Shown here: piece by piece, positions 1 through 9,193 of the stretch
How the letters are laid out: each line of letters starts with the position of its first letter
Position numbering within the stretch: position 1 is the stretch's first letter
Source of the DNA: Jimgerdemannia flammicorona
Lineage: Eukaryota; Mucoromycota; Endogonomycetes; Endogonales; Endogonaceae
Direction of reading: 5' to 3'
DNA length: 20,175 bases
NCBI GenBank assembly: GCA_003990745.1
Contig: RBNI01001977.1
Location: forward strand, 1 to 20,175
The notes under the pieces: model-generated
Database searches by the model: none
Seen by the model: only the letters and a program-made list of their open reading frames with translations
Told to the model about the DNA's origin: nothing
Position numbers and translations under genes: made by a program

Positions 1-150
1 GTGGTGGGAGATAGTGGTGGACAAGGGGGTCTTCCATTGAGAGGGGGTGGGGAGGTGGGAGAGGCCCCCTAGGGATATTGGGTAGGGGTGGGGCACTGTG
101 TAGTTTATAGAGAATAGACAGGTATTAATAAAGGATGGAGTCCAAGTGAC

Positions 151-181
<31 letters not shown>
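1..181 (+). mobile_element. 3' end of a poly(A)-tailed retroposon
   Basis: The stretch ends with a TATTAATAAAGG block that holds an AATAAA signal, then GGAGTCCAAGTGA and a run of about 28 A at 154-181. Nearly the same block (with one extra A) closes the window at 20142-20175, after the stop codon of another plus-strand element, so it looks like a family 3' terminus. Positions 1-115 are G-rich and show no reading frame I recognise. A LINE or a non-autonomous retroposon would both fit. The 5' part lies outside the window. The tail abuts the 3' end of the copia remnant. Confidence 0.6.
154..181 (+). repeat. poly(A) tract
   Basis: An uninterrupted run of A follows the AATAAA-containing retroposon end by about 20 bases. 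It reads as a reverse-transcribed poly(A) tail and fixes the plus orientation of the element. Confidence 0.85.
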
Positions 182-184
<3 letters not shown>

Positions 185-212
185 ATTTTTAACAGCCTGA
201 AAAGTCCCATAA

Positions 213-527
213 TCAACTGAATGCTAGTATATAGCTTATAAAATCCATTTTTTTACTACATGGCTTTGGAAGGGCTTTGCTCAATGAGTCTGCAATTATA
301 TACTCTATGGGGATATATTTCAAGTATATAGTACTGTTTTCTATACATTTGCATATAAAATGATACTGTATATCAATATATTTCATTCTGCTGTGATATA
401 TTGGATTCTTGACAATTGTAATTATAGACTGATTATCCTGGTATAGTGTAGTGCTTTCCTGAGCGAATCCAAGTTCTTTTAAAAGCTTGTAGAGCCAAAT
501 GGCTTCCTTTATTACCAATGACAACAT
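213..527 (-). pseudogene. copia RNase H domain, C-terminal piece
   Basis: A 104-codon open piece has the copia RNase H C-terminal pattern: KEAIWL near residues 7-12, YQDNQS at 29-34 (family YCDNQS, the D being catalytic), a KNP-HSR-K-IDI-YHFI block near 40-58, and the closing ADSLSKALPKP near residues 79-89. In a live element this domain degrades the RNA strand of the RNA/DNA hybrid. Cysteine is replaced by glutamine at the YCDN position. Upstream codons at about 530-950 read as the expected RT/RNase H connection, but with stops. Confidence 0.88.
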
Positions 528-959
528 ATGGTACTCTACTTATATTGATAATATTACCATAGAACTCTACTTATATATTTGCTATGAAATGATGGATCCT
601 TTGATATTTTCACCAATGTTGAAGGAATATCTAGTCATAGACCAACAGTTATCCAAGTCTCCAGCCCAATTAGCATTATATATACTAGATAGTCAGATGC
701 TCTTATTCTTACTATTTCTCCCTCTCAATTGAATATTACCACCCAATGTGAGCATATAGTATGCTGATTTCTTTAGATATTAGAAAATCCTCTTGATTGC
801 CAATCAGTGTGAGTTATCATAGTATGAGTAATACTATACTACTTTATTGATAACATAGGATATATTGAGTCTTATTCTAAGTAAGAGATATATGAGAGAA
901 CTGACTGCTTGCTAATAGAGAATATTTTTGGCAAGCATATTGTTGTCATCCTCAGACAA

Positions 960-1730
960 ATTATTGTCATCCTCAGATATATTGTTTGACTTTCTTAACT
1001 TTACAGAAGTCTCTATCAGGGTACTTATGGACTTGTATTCACTCATATTGAAGTATTTGAGGATGACTTAGGCATAAGTTTCTTACAAGAAGTAGATAGT
1101 GTACATATTTCTATCATATGTAATTAATATCTCCAAAAGAAAGGATATGTCACCTATATCAGTCATCTTGAATTCTTAGTATAGGGCTTCTTTAAATCCA
1201 TTAACCTTATTCTTGCTAATAATAATGATTATATTATCAATCTATATACCAATCAATACTACATTATCATTATAATACTAGACATATATATATGCAATTA
1301 TCTGCTTCACAATGCATAAAATCATTATCAAGAAGATATATATCAATTCTTTTGTTTTATAGCCATACTGCTTACTTGATATTATATAATCTCTTATGTA
1401 ATCTACATATGAGCTCACTATTTTCATATCCTTGTGGTTGATAGATATATAGTTTGATATCTATATCACTGTGTAGGAATAGTGTCCTTATATCTATTTG
1501 ATGAATTTTGAGGTCATAGAGTACACTAATCATAAGGAGTATTCTAAGTATAATAAGCTTAAATATAGGTGAAAATTTTTCATTATAGTCTATGTTGTAA
1601 TATTATAAATAACCCTTGACAATAAAATGAGCTTTACATCACTCTATATTGCTATCAGCATTATGATTTATCCTGTATACCCACTTGGATCTAATTGCTT
1701 AACAGTTTGATAGAAGAGGTACTAAATTCT
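960..1730 (-). pseudogene. copia reverse transcriptase core, decayed
   Basis: The minus strand from about 1720 downward reads as copia RT. It opens with a KWV-R-I-HNAD-NIE block and then KIHQIDI-T-FLHSD (family DVKTAFL). Next come the YQPQGYEN region and the active-site segment GI-*-IDN at about 1233-1244. The family motif there is YVDD, so the tyrosine codon is now a stop and the second aspartate is Asn. A GFKEALY and FKMTDIGDI stretch and an ILKYFNMSEYK stretch follow. Stops occur throughout. The catalytic site is destroyed, so this is a fossil domain. Confidence 0.8.
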
Positions 1731-2353
1731 ATATGCTATTTTCAATAAGTGAATCATACTTCTCATCTATTGCATATTTCCATTTCTTGTTTTCAGGACA
1801 TTATATTGCCTTGTTATATGTACTTGGAATATCAGAAGATATCATGATATACACATTTATATGCTTTAGCATAGTTCATATAGTCTTATATCTAGGGCTT
1901 GCTGATATGTCCTAATAACTTTCTAATTCTGAATATATCTCTTGGCATATATTGAAGTACTTTTGTATTTATTTACCCTTTGTAGAAGATCCTTTGTCAT
2001 TGTATTCACTGTCATCTTTATCTTTGATCTTAGTGATCCTTGGCTCTGGTAACTCTAGCTTAGATATATATATATAGTGATTGAAAATAGTTTGATTAAC
2101 TACTGGAATCATCAGAGATATTGATTATACTAGTTGTTATACTGGCTAAAATGTAGAGGTAGATGTAGATATAGATATCTTGATGAGTACATCTATATGG
2201 AATTCCTGATCTCTTTTTTCTCTGAACTGTATATTATATAAAATCACAATTCATTTTATATATAGAACCCAGAGCCTATATGATTTTCTGCTATATCCTA
2301 GAATTATATACTTGACTGCCTTTGGCTCAAATTAATGCTGATTGATATTGCTT

Positions 2354-2703
2354 TTATTGAGGACATATGCCTTGCAATTGAATATCCATATATAGATAGA
2401 ATATATTTGACTTGAATCTACTCCATAATTCTTCAGAAGTAAGATCATCATCCTTATGCTTATTGCTGCCAGCTTCCTTGCTTAGCAATTGAGATACATA
2501 CTGATTACAGATGTATACTGTCATGTTGATAGCTTTAGCCCAATAGAAATATTCTAGACCAGTGGTATTTATCATCATTTATACTATTTCTATGATTATA
2601 CAGTTAAATCTCTTGGCCATGCTATTTTGCTGAGATATAAAAAGAGCTGTCATTTGATGACTTATGCTGTATTTCATTAAGAATTATCTAAATGTATTAT
2701 AAC
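2354..2703 (-). pseudogene. copia integrase fragment, C-terminal half
   Basis: From 2703 downward the minus strand reads as the second half of a copia integrase core: SQQNSMAKRFN (family PQQNGVAERKN, holding the catalytic Glu, here replaced), then YFYWAKAINMTVYICNQ (family FWAEAV-TAVYL-N) and EELW near residue 50 of the open piece at 2354-2578. The N-terminal zinc-binding part and the first two catalytic aspartates are absent. The frame stops abruptly near 2703, where composition and content change, so this marks a breakpoint. Confidence 0.82.
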
Positions 2704-3852
2704 AGACCAAGACATACCACCTGAATTATACCTTAGCCAGATGATATGAATAATTAGCCAAGATGACATGAACACACAGCAACTGTTGCTGCAGCAACTG
2801 TATAACTAGCCAAACATACTATAAAGGGTCTGTTTACCTATACAGACTCTGTACACCTGCCATAAGTAGCAAACCTATAGTTACCCACATAGTAACCAGA
2901 TAGCAACCAACTTGTATAAATTACAAGAGTGAATAAACCTCAGTCCAAAAGTTAAACACAAACTAAAGCAAAAGTCAATTGTCTAGTATACTTAGGAGAA
3001 ACATCTGCCAAAATTGACTTGATATAGGAAGGATTGCAACACTTAGGAGATATACTTGCCAATGAGCCACTACCAAGAAGTTGTGAGCTTGGTTCTCTTC
3101 TCTTCCACTCCAGTCTACTTTCTAATATAAAGAATGAGTCTGTTTTTGGTTTGCTTGCCAGATAAGCCTGAAGATTTGCCACCCAAGTTCAAGGAAGGAC
3201 TTCACTGCCATTTTCCAGTTAAAGCTGCCAATTCAGATGAATCCACACCACCTGAGTTATTTCCCAGAAGCCCACTGATTCTGGAGAATCCATATTATCT
3301 GCCATTTTTGAGTTATCTATATTTCCAGAGAACCTGTACCATCTGAGTAGTTTTCCCAGTTGAAACCAAACCCATGACATCCAAGTTATCTGAATTATCT
3401 ACTGCCAAGTTATTCGTTATTCCCAGTGAGCCAAATTGAGGCATCTGCCAGAAATTGCATACTTTTGGAGATTGTCATACTACACAGAAATTGTCCATCA
3501 CTCAAGAAGGAGAACTGCTAAATTACCAGACCATTACACAGAGATCATCACACTACACAATTTGTGGCATTCTCAGTTGATCCAAATAAGGAACCCACTC
3601 ATGCTACACATGAAATTCTACCAATTCCTAATTGACCTAAGAAGGAAACCCATTCATACCCAAATCACTGCTACACTCAGAGAACTGTCTCAATTAGGAA
3701 ATCGATATACAAATTACTTGCAGATATCCAGCTTTGACTATTATACCACTAAATATCAAGGACCTCAAGAATCTTAGAACATTTTGTTACTTTTTGACAA
3801 AGTAATTGGGGGCTCAAGCCAAACTACATTAACCCCCAACCTTGTAATTTGC
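2704..3852 (+). repeat. LTR-like noncoding stretch, unknown element
   Basis: No convincing protein is coded here. Short open frames at 3134-3346 and 3436-3777 have no recognisable domain. The stretch has LTR-like signals on the plus strand: TATAAAG at 2820-2826 and AATAAA at 2932-2937, about 110 bases apart. Degenerate repeats of a GAGTTATTTCCCAG-like word recur between about 3254 and 3428. Two hairpins lie at 3787-3839, and the second begins with TGGGGGCTC, the opening of a tRNA-Pro-type primer-binding site. It lies between two copia fragments of opposite orientation. A solo LTR or a 5' LTR plus leader would fit; no second copy is in the window to prove it. Confidence 0.4.
2820..2937 (+). 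promoter_or_regulatory. putative LTR promoter (TATA) and poly(A) signal
   Basis: TATAAAG at 2820-2826 is followed by AATAAA at 2932-2937, the spacing expected of an LTR R region. This is the main reason for calling the stretch LTR-like. No transcript evidence is available. Confidence 0.35.
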
Positions 3853-4095
3853 CAGGCATGTTACAATATATATCTAAGCTATTCTTGAATACTTTAATAT
3901 AAGTGAATGTAAGCCTATCAGTACTTCTATAGAAACATCTGTTAAGAAAACCTAAGGCTAATAATAATAATAACTATATCAATATTCTCTATTAGCAAGC
4001 AGTTGGGTCTCTTATATATTTTATACTAGGAATGAGGTCTGATATCTCATTTACTATAAATAAGGTGAGATAGTTTTTATTATACTATAATAATA
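3853..4095 (+). pseudogene. copia RT fragment in inverted orientation
   Basis: The plus strand reads TIYI, then ILEYFNISECKPISTSIETSV, a short low-complexity Asn run from a TAA repeat, then QAVGSLIYFILGMRSDISF. These match, segment by segment, the C-terminal RT region of the minus-strand copia remnant at about 870-1110 (ILKYFNMSEYK, ISTLIETSV, QAVSSLIYLL). The nucleotide identity is clearest between 3974-4017 and the reverse complement of 886-932. It contains several stops and no complete domain. It is a second copia copy, in the opposite orientation, not a continuation of the first. Confidence 0.8.
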
Positions 4096-4186
4096 TACAT
4101 TAGTCAGTACTACCTTTCACCAGTAACATTCAGGTGATACAAACTTCAGGCAACACTTCCAACAACACTTTCAAGTATTGGTATTA

Positions 4187-4312
4187 TCAACATAGTGAGC
4201 AATGTGCATTCTGGTGAGAGTACTGGGGAGGGAAGGAAGAAGGCCCAGTGGGAGCCAAGGGAGCAAACCCAGAGCCAGTGTCAAAGTGAATGGAAGATAT
4301 GTGGAAAAGCAT
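4187..4312 (-). pseudogene. truncated PLE ORF1 start
   Basis: A 42-codon frame opens with MLFHISSIHFDTGSGFAPLA, nearly the same as the start of the PLE ORF1 at 18540 and of the plus-strand frame at 19176. After about 25 codons it leaves the ORF1 sequence and ends at a TGA. It lies downstream of the PLE RT on the same strand, as the 5' end of a second, truncated copy joined to the 3' end of the first. Such partial tandem copies are known for Penelope elements. The breakpoint is near 4205. Confidence 0.7.
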
Positions 4313-4720
4313 GTATAAGGGGGACGAACAAAGAATGTAACCGAAATTGCATCAGCCATTTATTGCCACATAAAAACATGGTCCTTATATACAAAATATG
4401 ACATCCCAAAAGGGAAGATGGCCACAACTCAGGGTAAATTGAATTAGAAACCACATGACCACCAGAGATAAGCAAAGATAAAGGGGGAGCCAATCCCAGT
4501 TGCAGGATAAAAATCACAAACAAAACAAATCCAAATTGAGATTAAAAAACATCCACAGACCCCGGAGGGGTGAGCACAAGTGAGGGGTGAGGCCGAAATG
4601 GAGCGAGCCACAGCGAGCCCAAGTGAAGTGAGGGGCCAAAGGCAGCAGAGAGGAGCAGAGTAAGGCCAAGACCCCGGAGCGAGCGCAAGACCCTGGAGGG
4701 GGCAAGGATGTTTTTTAATC
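4187..4720 (-). repeat. PLE terminal repeat (pLTR), downstream copy
   Basis: This block matches 18460-18949 in the same orientation, with mostly transition differences and a few small changes. In element sense it holds the RT stop codon, a GC-rich segment of about 150 bases bounded by a 15-bp inverted repeat (4540-4554 and 4706-4720), an AT-rich leader with TATATAA (4385-4391) and AATAAA (4359-4364), and the first ORF1 codons. It acts as the 3' member of an LTR-like direct-repeat pair around the PLE. Confidence 0.8.
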
Positions 4721-6571
4721 CTCTCCGACAGAGTTGAAGGCACCAGAAGGTGATGAAAACGCAAAACGAGAGCAATGGATTAAAGAAGAAATAGAAGGAA
4801 GACATGAACGGGCAATCAGAGGGCATCGAGGAAGAGACAAAAGTCCATAGCATGAAAGAGAAGAGTGCAGGACAGTGTCAGGGCATTGAGCAACCCATCG
4901 AGCATGATCAAATGGTACAATGAGAATTGGGGGTTGGAAGGAAGAGGGGGTACGGAGTGGGTAAGGGGGGAGGGAGGGAAGGGAGGGGAGATAAGAGGGT
5001 GAGAGAAGAGAAGAGCAAACAACAGACCATTCAACTGAAGCAAGAAGATCACAAATGATAGAAATCGGGTAGGCATGACGATGGACCACAAAGTTGCCAA
5101 GAACCCTAACAGCAGACACCCAATCAGAATGACAGGAGTAGCATAAAGCAAGATGACAAGCCTCACCATGAACACATTCAAGAAGAGTGCAATAAGGATA
5201 GTTGGATAAGAAGTCAGAGAACTGTTGAGAATGAGGAAAATGAGAATATACAACAGTTTGAAAAGGGGATAGAGAAATGGAAAGGTTCAAAAAGAGAATA
5301 ATAGTCATACTGCACACCCAAGTAATGGAATGATGGGGAGAGTAGATGCCCAGGAACACACTAGGAATATTGACACCAGCAACAGCGAAGACAATGAAGT
5401 CATCAATGTATTGGAGAAAGAAGATATCCCCAGCTTGGAATATGATAGACAGAGGTGAAGAAAGATCACGTATCACATGAAGTTCATGAGCCAGGCCAAC
5501 AAGGTTGGCAAGGGTGGGGGCACAATTCATTCCCATGGCAATACCAGAAACCTGGTGAAAACAGCCAAGGGCTGACTCAAAGAAATTATAGTGGCAGACA
5601 AGGAGCGTGAGCTCAACAATGGAAGCCAACAAAACTGGGGAATCCAAAGGAAAAACAATAGAACCCAAGAAATGAAGACAACTATTGATCTCATCAAAAT
5701 GAATAGCAGTATAAAAAGAGGAGAAATCACCAGAGGCCAAATGGGAAAAACAATGAGTAGGCACAATGGTGGAGCAGAGAAGGGCAAGCTCCTGTGTATC
5801 ATGAAGAATAGTGTACTCAGGCCCAAGACGGTGCTGAAGAAGAGCCATCCATGAGAGAAAGAAGTGGGAAAGCCACTTTGAAATCTCGGTGGTAAGTGAA
5901 CAAAAAGCAGCTGTGATAGGACGCCAAGCCAAAATAGGCTTGTGAACTTTAGAAAGGGTATAGAAAACTGGAAGTTGAACATCCGGAGAGGACAAAGAGT
6001 CCAGGAAGAAGTTAAAAATAGGGTTCGCAAAAGGAGAGTCCAAAAGCGATCTAGCATGAGCTAGAGAAACCCGAAGAAGATTGAGAACCTCATCCAATCC
6101 AAGAGCACTAGGCTCATAAGCTGTGGCTCAAAGGAGGGCAGAAAGGTCATCAAGGTAGAGTAATTTAGGAATAAGTGCAAAACCCTGATTCTTATCAGTG
6201 ACTGTGAGCAAGTGCGAAGGCAGTTGCTTGACCAATTTAAGTGCGGTACGCACAGCATGGTCCAAAACCAAGCAAGAGTGAGTATGTCTGGGAACAGACA
6301 GTGAGCAAGCCATGTTGAGGAATACACAGTGTGAAGAGACATTGGGAGGAGGGACCCAATTGCTAGGAACAAAATAGTGAGAGGGCATCTCACCATTATC
6401 CTCAAAGAAGATGGCAAGGTCAAGAGCATGGCAAAAGCACAGAAGACGAGCTGGATTGGTGAATGAAAATTGGGAGAGAGTCGCAGGAAAAACAAAGCGA
6501 GGACCCAGGGATAAGGCAAAGACTTGAAGGAGAGAAAGGAGGCAGTCAGTTGGAGAAAAAGGAGGGGACAA
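4715..6571 (-). pseudogene. Penelope-like reverse transcriptase (ORF2, main part)
   Basis: One frame runs from the gypsy insertion point to the TAA at 4715-4717, with a single internal TGA at 6128. Counted from the Met at 6097, it shows KVHK at residues 50-53 followed by RPI (a Penelope hallmark), GDFSSFYTAI at 123-132 (RT motif A), GIAMGMNCAPTLANL at 185-199, YIDDF at 230-234 (catalytic) and FLNLSIS at 269-275. A GEA and a later HAYP block resemble the PLE thumb. The tail is Ser/Pro/Leu-rich. I see no GIY-YIG endonuclease, so it may belong to the endonuclease-deficient PLEs known from fungi and rotifers. The catalytic site is intact; the one stop and the insertion make it dead. The upstream part is at 17153-17346. 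Confidence 0.78.
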
Positions 6572-6931
6572 ATGTAAGAGAGTTGCTTTTTAGGGTAACC
6601 ATTACGTAGTTCTGGAAGGGTTTTCTAGAAGTTCTGGATATTCTGGAAGACTGTTTTCTTATGGTCAAGATCAATTTCATGTGAAGTATATCCTCTATGC
6701 TTATTGATTTTAAGATCGGGTTGACGTCTCAACCAAAGTCCTTTCTTTGGACTAGTTCTGGATGTTCAGGATTTTCCATATTTCAGGAAGTTCGAGAAAC
6801 TAAGACCAGCTTAGTTGAATTGGTGTATTGCTGCAGACAATACCCAATTAGGAAATTTCATGACGGAGTTAGGAGTAGGACCTAATGGGGAGCAGATTTA
6901 CTTAAGAGTGGTTTGTGGGTTATTAAATAGA

Positions 6932-7061
6932 TTTATTCACTATTCATGATATTGCTATACTAGGAGTAGTTGTGTGAGGAGATATTGTTGGGAAGTGCTC
7001 AGGAGTTGTATTCGGATTATTCAGGTCTGAGATTCTGAGGTCTGGGGGAGGGGTATTTATA
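6932..7061 (-). promoter_or_regulatory. 3' LTR promoter box and poly(A) signal
   Basis: TATAAATA at 7054-7061 and AATAAA at 6932-6937 on the minus strand define a probable R region between them. In the 3' LTR the AATAAA would end the genomic transcript. The same pair, at the same spacing, is in the other LTR. Confidence 0.65.
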
Positions 7062-7251
7062 CTAGTGAGGGGCTATCTGGACTATGCTAAATATGGGTGT
7101 AGCGCTAAGTGCTTTGCTGAGTCGGAATGTAGTCATGTAGTACAAGTATGATCTGACATGTCAAGGGATCGTTGGACTGCTGAGTCAGTTCACAGTTACA
7201 TTGTATAAGGCTAATCTAACTATACTATGACTGCTAACCTATTTATGGTTT

Positions 7252-8349
7252 TTAGATACTGTCTGGATAGTCTTCGATGACATCACCATCAATTGCTTCA
7301 TCTCTGATGAAGTAGTCATCTAGGAAAAATGGTTCACAGATTACTTCTCCTTGTTTGCTGAGGTAGTAATACATTGGAACTTCATCTCCATCCTACAGGA
7401 TAGCATCGTCTGTCTCATATACTGGATAAGATGTTGGTGGGTGAAGAAGTGGTGCATCATTTTCGCTTTCATTGGATTCACTGTCTGCATACCTTCTATA
7501 GGTTACAGCACTATGAGTCACAGAGTTGTAGTAAGCTGGCAGCTGTGGTTCATGTTGCTCGTACTCAGATGGTGGAGTGGTTGGTTCAACTTCGAGGGTT
7601 GTCTGAAGGTACAGGTTGTGTTCTCCAGTCTCTTCATTATAGTTGAAATAATCAGAGGTGAATGCAGGTTGGTATTCGTACCAGTGGTCATTGTCCCAAT
7701 AAGTCTTGTATATGGTTATAAACTGTTGTAAGTTCATTGGCAAGGTTGGCAGTATGATCAGGGTTGGTAGAGATCCTTGGCTTGAGGTCATGTCGGCATT
7801 GGAAGGATCATTGTCTTCTGCTTCATCTTTGTCGAAGTTGATTATATCGTAAATGTCCTTCATGGTATATCCAACTTGGGGCATTCACAGAATATGGTCA
7901 TCAGGGTGCAGGAAGGTTCTGTCTGTGGTTTCGACATACTCGAGATACTTGTGGTTGAGTTCTTGTATCATGTCATCAATTTGGCTGTAGGACAGGGTAG
8001 TAACCATTTTGCTGGTAGTAACTTGGAGGCGGAGAATAAAGGTGCTTTACTCATAGAAGAGTTCTCGGTGTTTGTGGGTGATGAGCTTCTGGTATTGAGA
8101 CATCTGGGTAATGTCTGTATCATGGTGATGTTCAACCATGTCTTCCAGGAGGTGGCCGATCTGGTAGTAGCTTGAGATTTGTCTAATCCGGTGGACCTTG
8201 TTAAGCATGTTCAGGGCATTCCATTGGGCTTCCACAAAGTAGAGGGGTGCTAGGCTATGGATATTCATGAGGGGCAGAGGGGGTGTAGCTTGGTTGACAA
8301 TGGCATTCCAAATGTCAGCGCAGATGCAGTTGTAGATCTCAGTGGTCAT
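7252..8349 (-). pseudogene. U3-encoded accessory frame, 3' LTR copy
   Basis: This is the 3' LTR counterpart of the 15801-16898 frame: the same ATG, the same TAA, the same length of 1,098 nt and no indel. It is broken by three stops: a TAA where the other copy has a Tyr codon, a TGA where the other has CGA, and a TAG where the other has TGG. The first 99 codons are open and read two positions where the other copy has stops (Gln for TGA, Trp for TAG), so the two copies together show that the ancestral frame was open. Its PPxY motifs are damaged here (PSEY and LPAY). Function unknown. Confidence 0.6.
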
Positions 8350-8416
8350 GTTTGTGTGTTTGGAAGTTGTGGTTATTATTTGTTTTGGTTCTTATTTGAT
8401 GCATCTTGGGGCTCGG

Positions 8417-8423
8417 TATATAT
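8417..8423 (-). promoter_or_regulatory. TATA-like box upstream of the U3 frame, 3' LTR
   Basis: An ATATATA box on the minus strand lies about 70 bases upstream of the ATG at 8349, as in the other LTR. It could drive a short transcript of the U3 frame independent of the main promoter. Confidence 0.4.
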
Positions 8424-8603
8424 GCATCTGTTCTTGATTGGTAAGATTCTGTTTGTGTGAACCTTGTGTTCCGTGACTTGGTATTGACTCAGCTTTGTAT
8501 GCTGTGACTTCTGTTTGACTCAGCTTCATGATCTTGTAGGTGATTTCCAGATTTATTTGGAGATCGCATGTGATTTCAGTGGCTTGGAGGTTGTGCACTT
8601 ACA

Positions 8604-8617
8604 ACTCTCCCCTTCTT
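8604..8617 (-). promoter_or_regulatory. polypurine tract of the gypsy element
   Basis: The minus strand reads AAGAAGGGGAGAGT directly before the 3' LTR start TGTAAG. This is the expected place and composition for the plus-strand primer left by RNase H during reverse transcription. Confidence 0.88.
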
Positions 8618-9031
8618 AGCTTTCGATGTCCTCATTGGGGCCTTCTAATTTTGTTCTAGTATTGTTACACCATTTGGGAGGTCAAAAGTTCAGTAAAGTC
8701 TATTTTTTCAAAAAGTAGCATGCTTGTAGTACAGTTGCCTAATGCATTGGATTCACACATTAAAGGGTCATATGTTCAATGCCATGTACCAGAGGTGATT
8801 CTGATATCATTCACTGCTGGAGAATTTCCTCTAAGGAATCTTCTTAAATGTCTATGCCTCGTTTCCCACCAGTGGTATGGGGAGAATAGGCTGGCTTTCA
8901 GTTTTGCTATTTTTCCAGAGGGTCAGTATTCTTTTGTTCTTGCTGAGTTCTTAATTAGGTTTGTGATAATTATAATGTTCAGGAGGGTATAATATATAGT
9001 ATAAACTGATAAGTGCAGGAGTGTTCAGATT
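8618..9031 (-). other. noncoding gap between chromodomain and polypurine tract
   Basis: About 410 bases follow the polyprotein stop. No protein is recognised. The only structure I see is a plus-strand tRNA-like segment at 8720-8793. Confidence 0.5.
8720..8793 (+). other. degenerate tRNA-like segment (possible SINE head)
   Basis: TAGTACAGTTGCC at 8727-8739 resembles a Pol III A box and TGTTCAATGCC at 8773-8783 a B box, at tRNA-like spacing. Between them TTCACAC could be an anticodon loop with CAC (Val type) at 8754-8756, but its stem has G-T pairs and a mismatch. The acceptor and T stems do not pair well. It is at best a decayed tRNA pseudogene or SINE head, in the opposite orientation to the host element. 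Confidence 0.3.
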
Positions 9032-9049
9032 TTAGTTGTTCAAGGAATT

Positions 9050-9193
9050 GTATTCCTGAACTAAATTGGTAGCATTCTGGAGATTGGTCTTGGGTTCCCA
9101 TGTTGCATCATGGATCAGATAACCTTTCCATTTAATGGAATACTCAGGGTGGTTCTTGTGGCCACGTCTGTTGAGGATTTGTTCAACTTCGTA
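9050..9193 (-). pseudogene. chromodomain at the integrase C-terminus
   Basis: Residues 126-173 of the open piece that ends at 9032 read YEVEQILNRRGH, then PEY-IKWKGY and ATWEPKTNL, closing with LVQEY. The aromatic positions of the cage (Y, W, and the W of TWEP) are present. In chromoviruses this domain binds modified histone H3 and steers integration to heterochromatin. It follows directly on the GPFEVI integrase C-terminal motif and ends five codons before the stop. It is the best-preserved part of the element. Confidence 0.93.

Larger units (their letters stand above)
213..2703 (-). mobile_element. Ty1/copia retrotransposon remnant
   Basis: On the minus strand the translated pieces follow the copia order from high to low coordinate: integrase, linker, reverse transcriptase, RNase H. 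Gag, protease, the start of integrase and both LTRs are missing here. The frame is broken by many stops and the DNA is very AT-rich, so this is an old, dead copy. It is cut at about 2703 by unrelated LTR-like DNA. A second copia RT fragment in the opposite orientation lies at 3853-4095. Confidence 0.85.
6573..8603 (-). repeat. gypsy 3' LTR
   Basis: This block of about 2,031 bp matches 15123-17152. In element sense it begins TGTAAGTGCACAACC at 8603 and ends CTCTTACA at 6573. It contains the U3 frame (8349-7252), a TATAAATA box (7054-7061) and an AATAAA signal (6932-6937). Differences from the other LTR are almost all transitions. Its length is large for a fungal Ty3/gypsy LTR, and most of the excess is the U3 frame. 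Confidence 0.96.

Noticed and set aside
3436..3777. A 113-codon plus-strand frame in the LTR-like block.
   Set aside because: No domain, no promoter context of its own, and a repetitive His/Tyr/Leu composition expected from AT-rich noncoding DNA.
4715..5000. Search for a GIY-YIG endonuclease at the PLE C-terminus.
   Set aside because: The tail is Ser/Pro/Leu-rich with no recognisable GIY-YIG motif.
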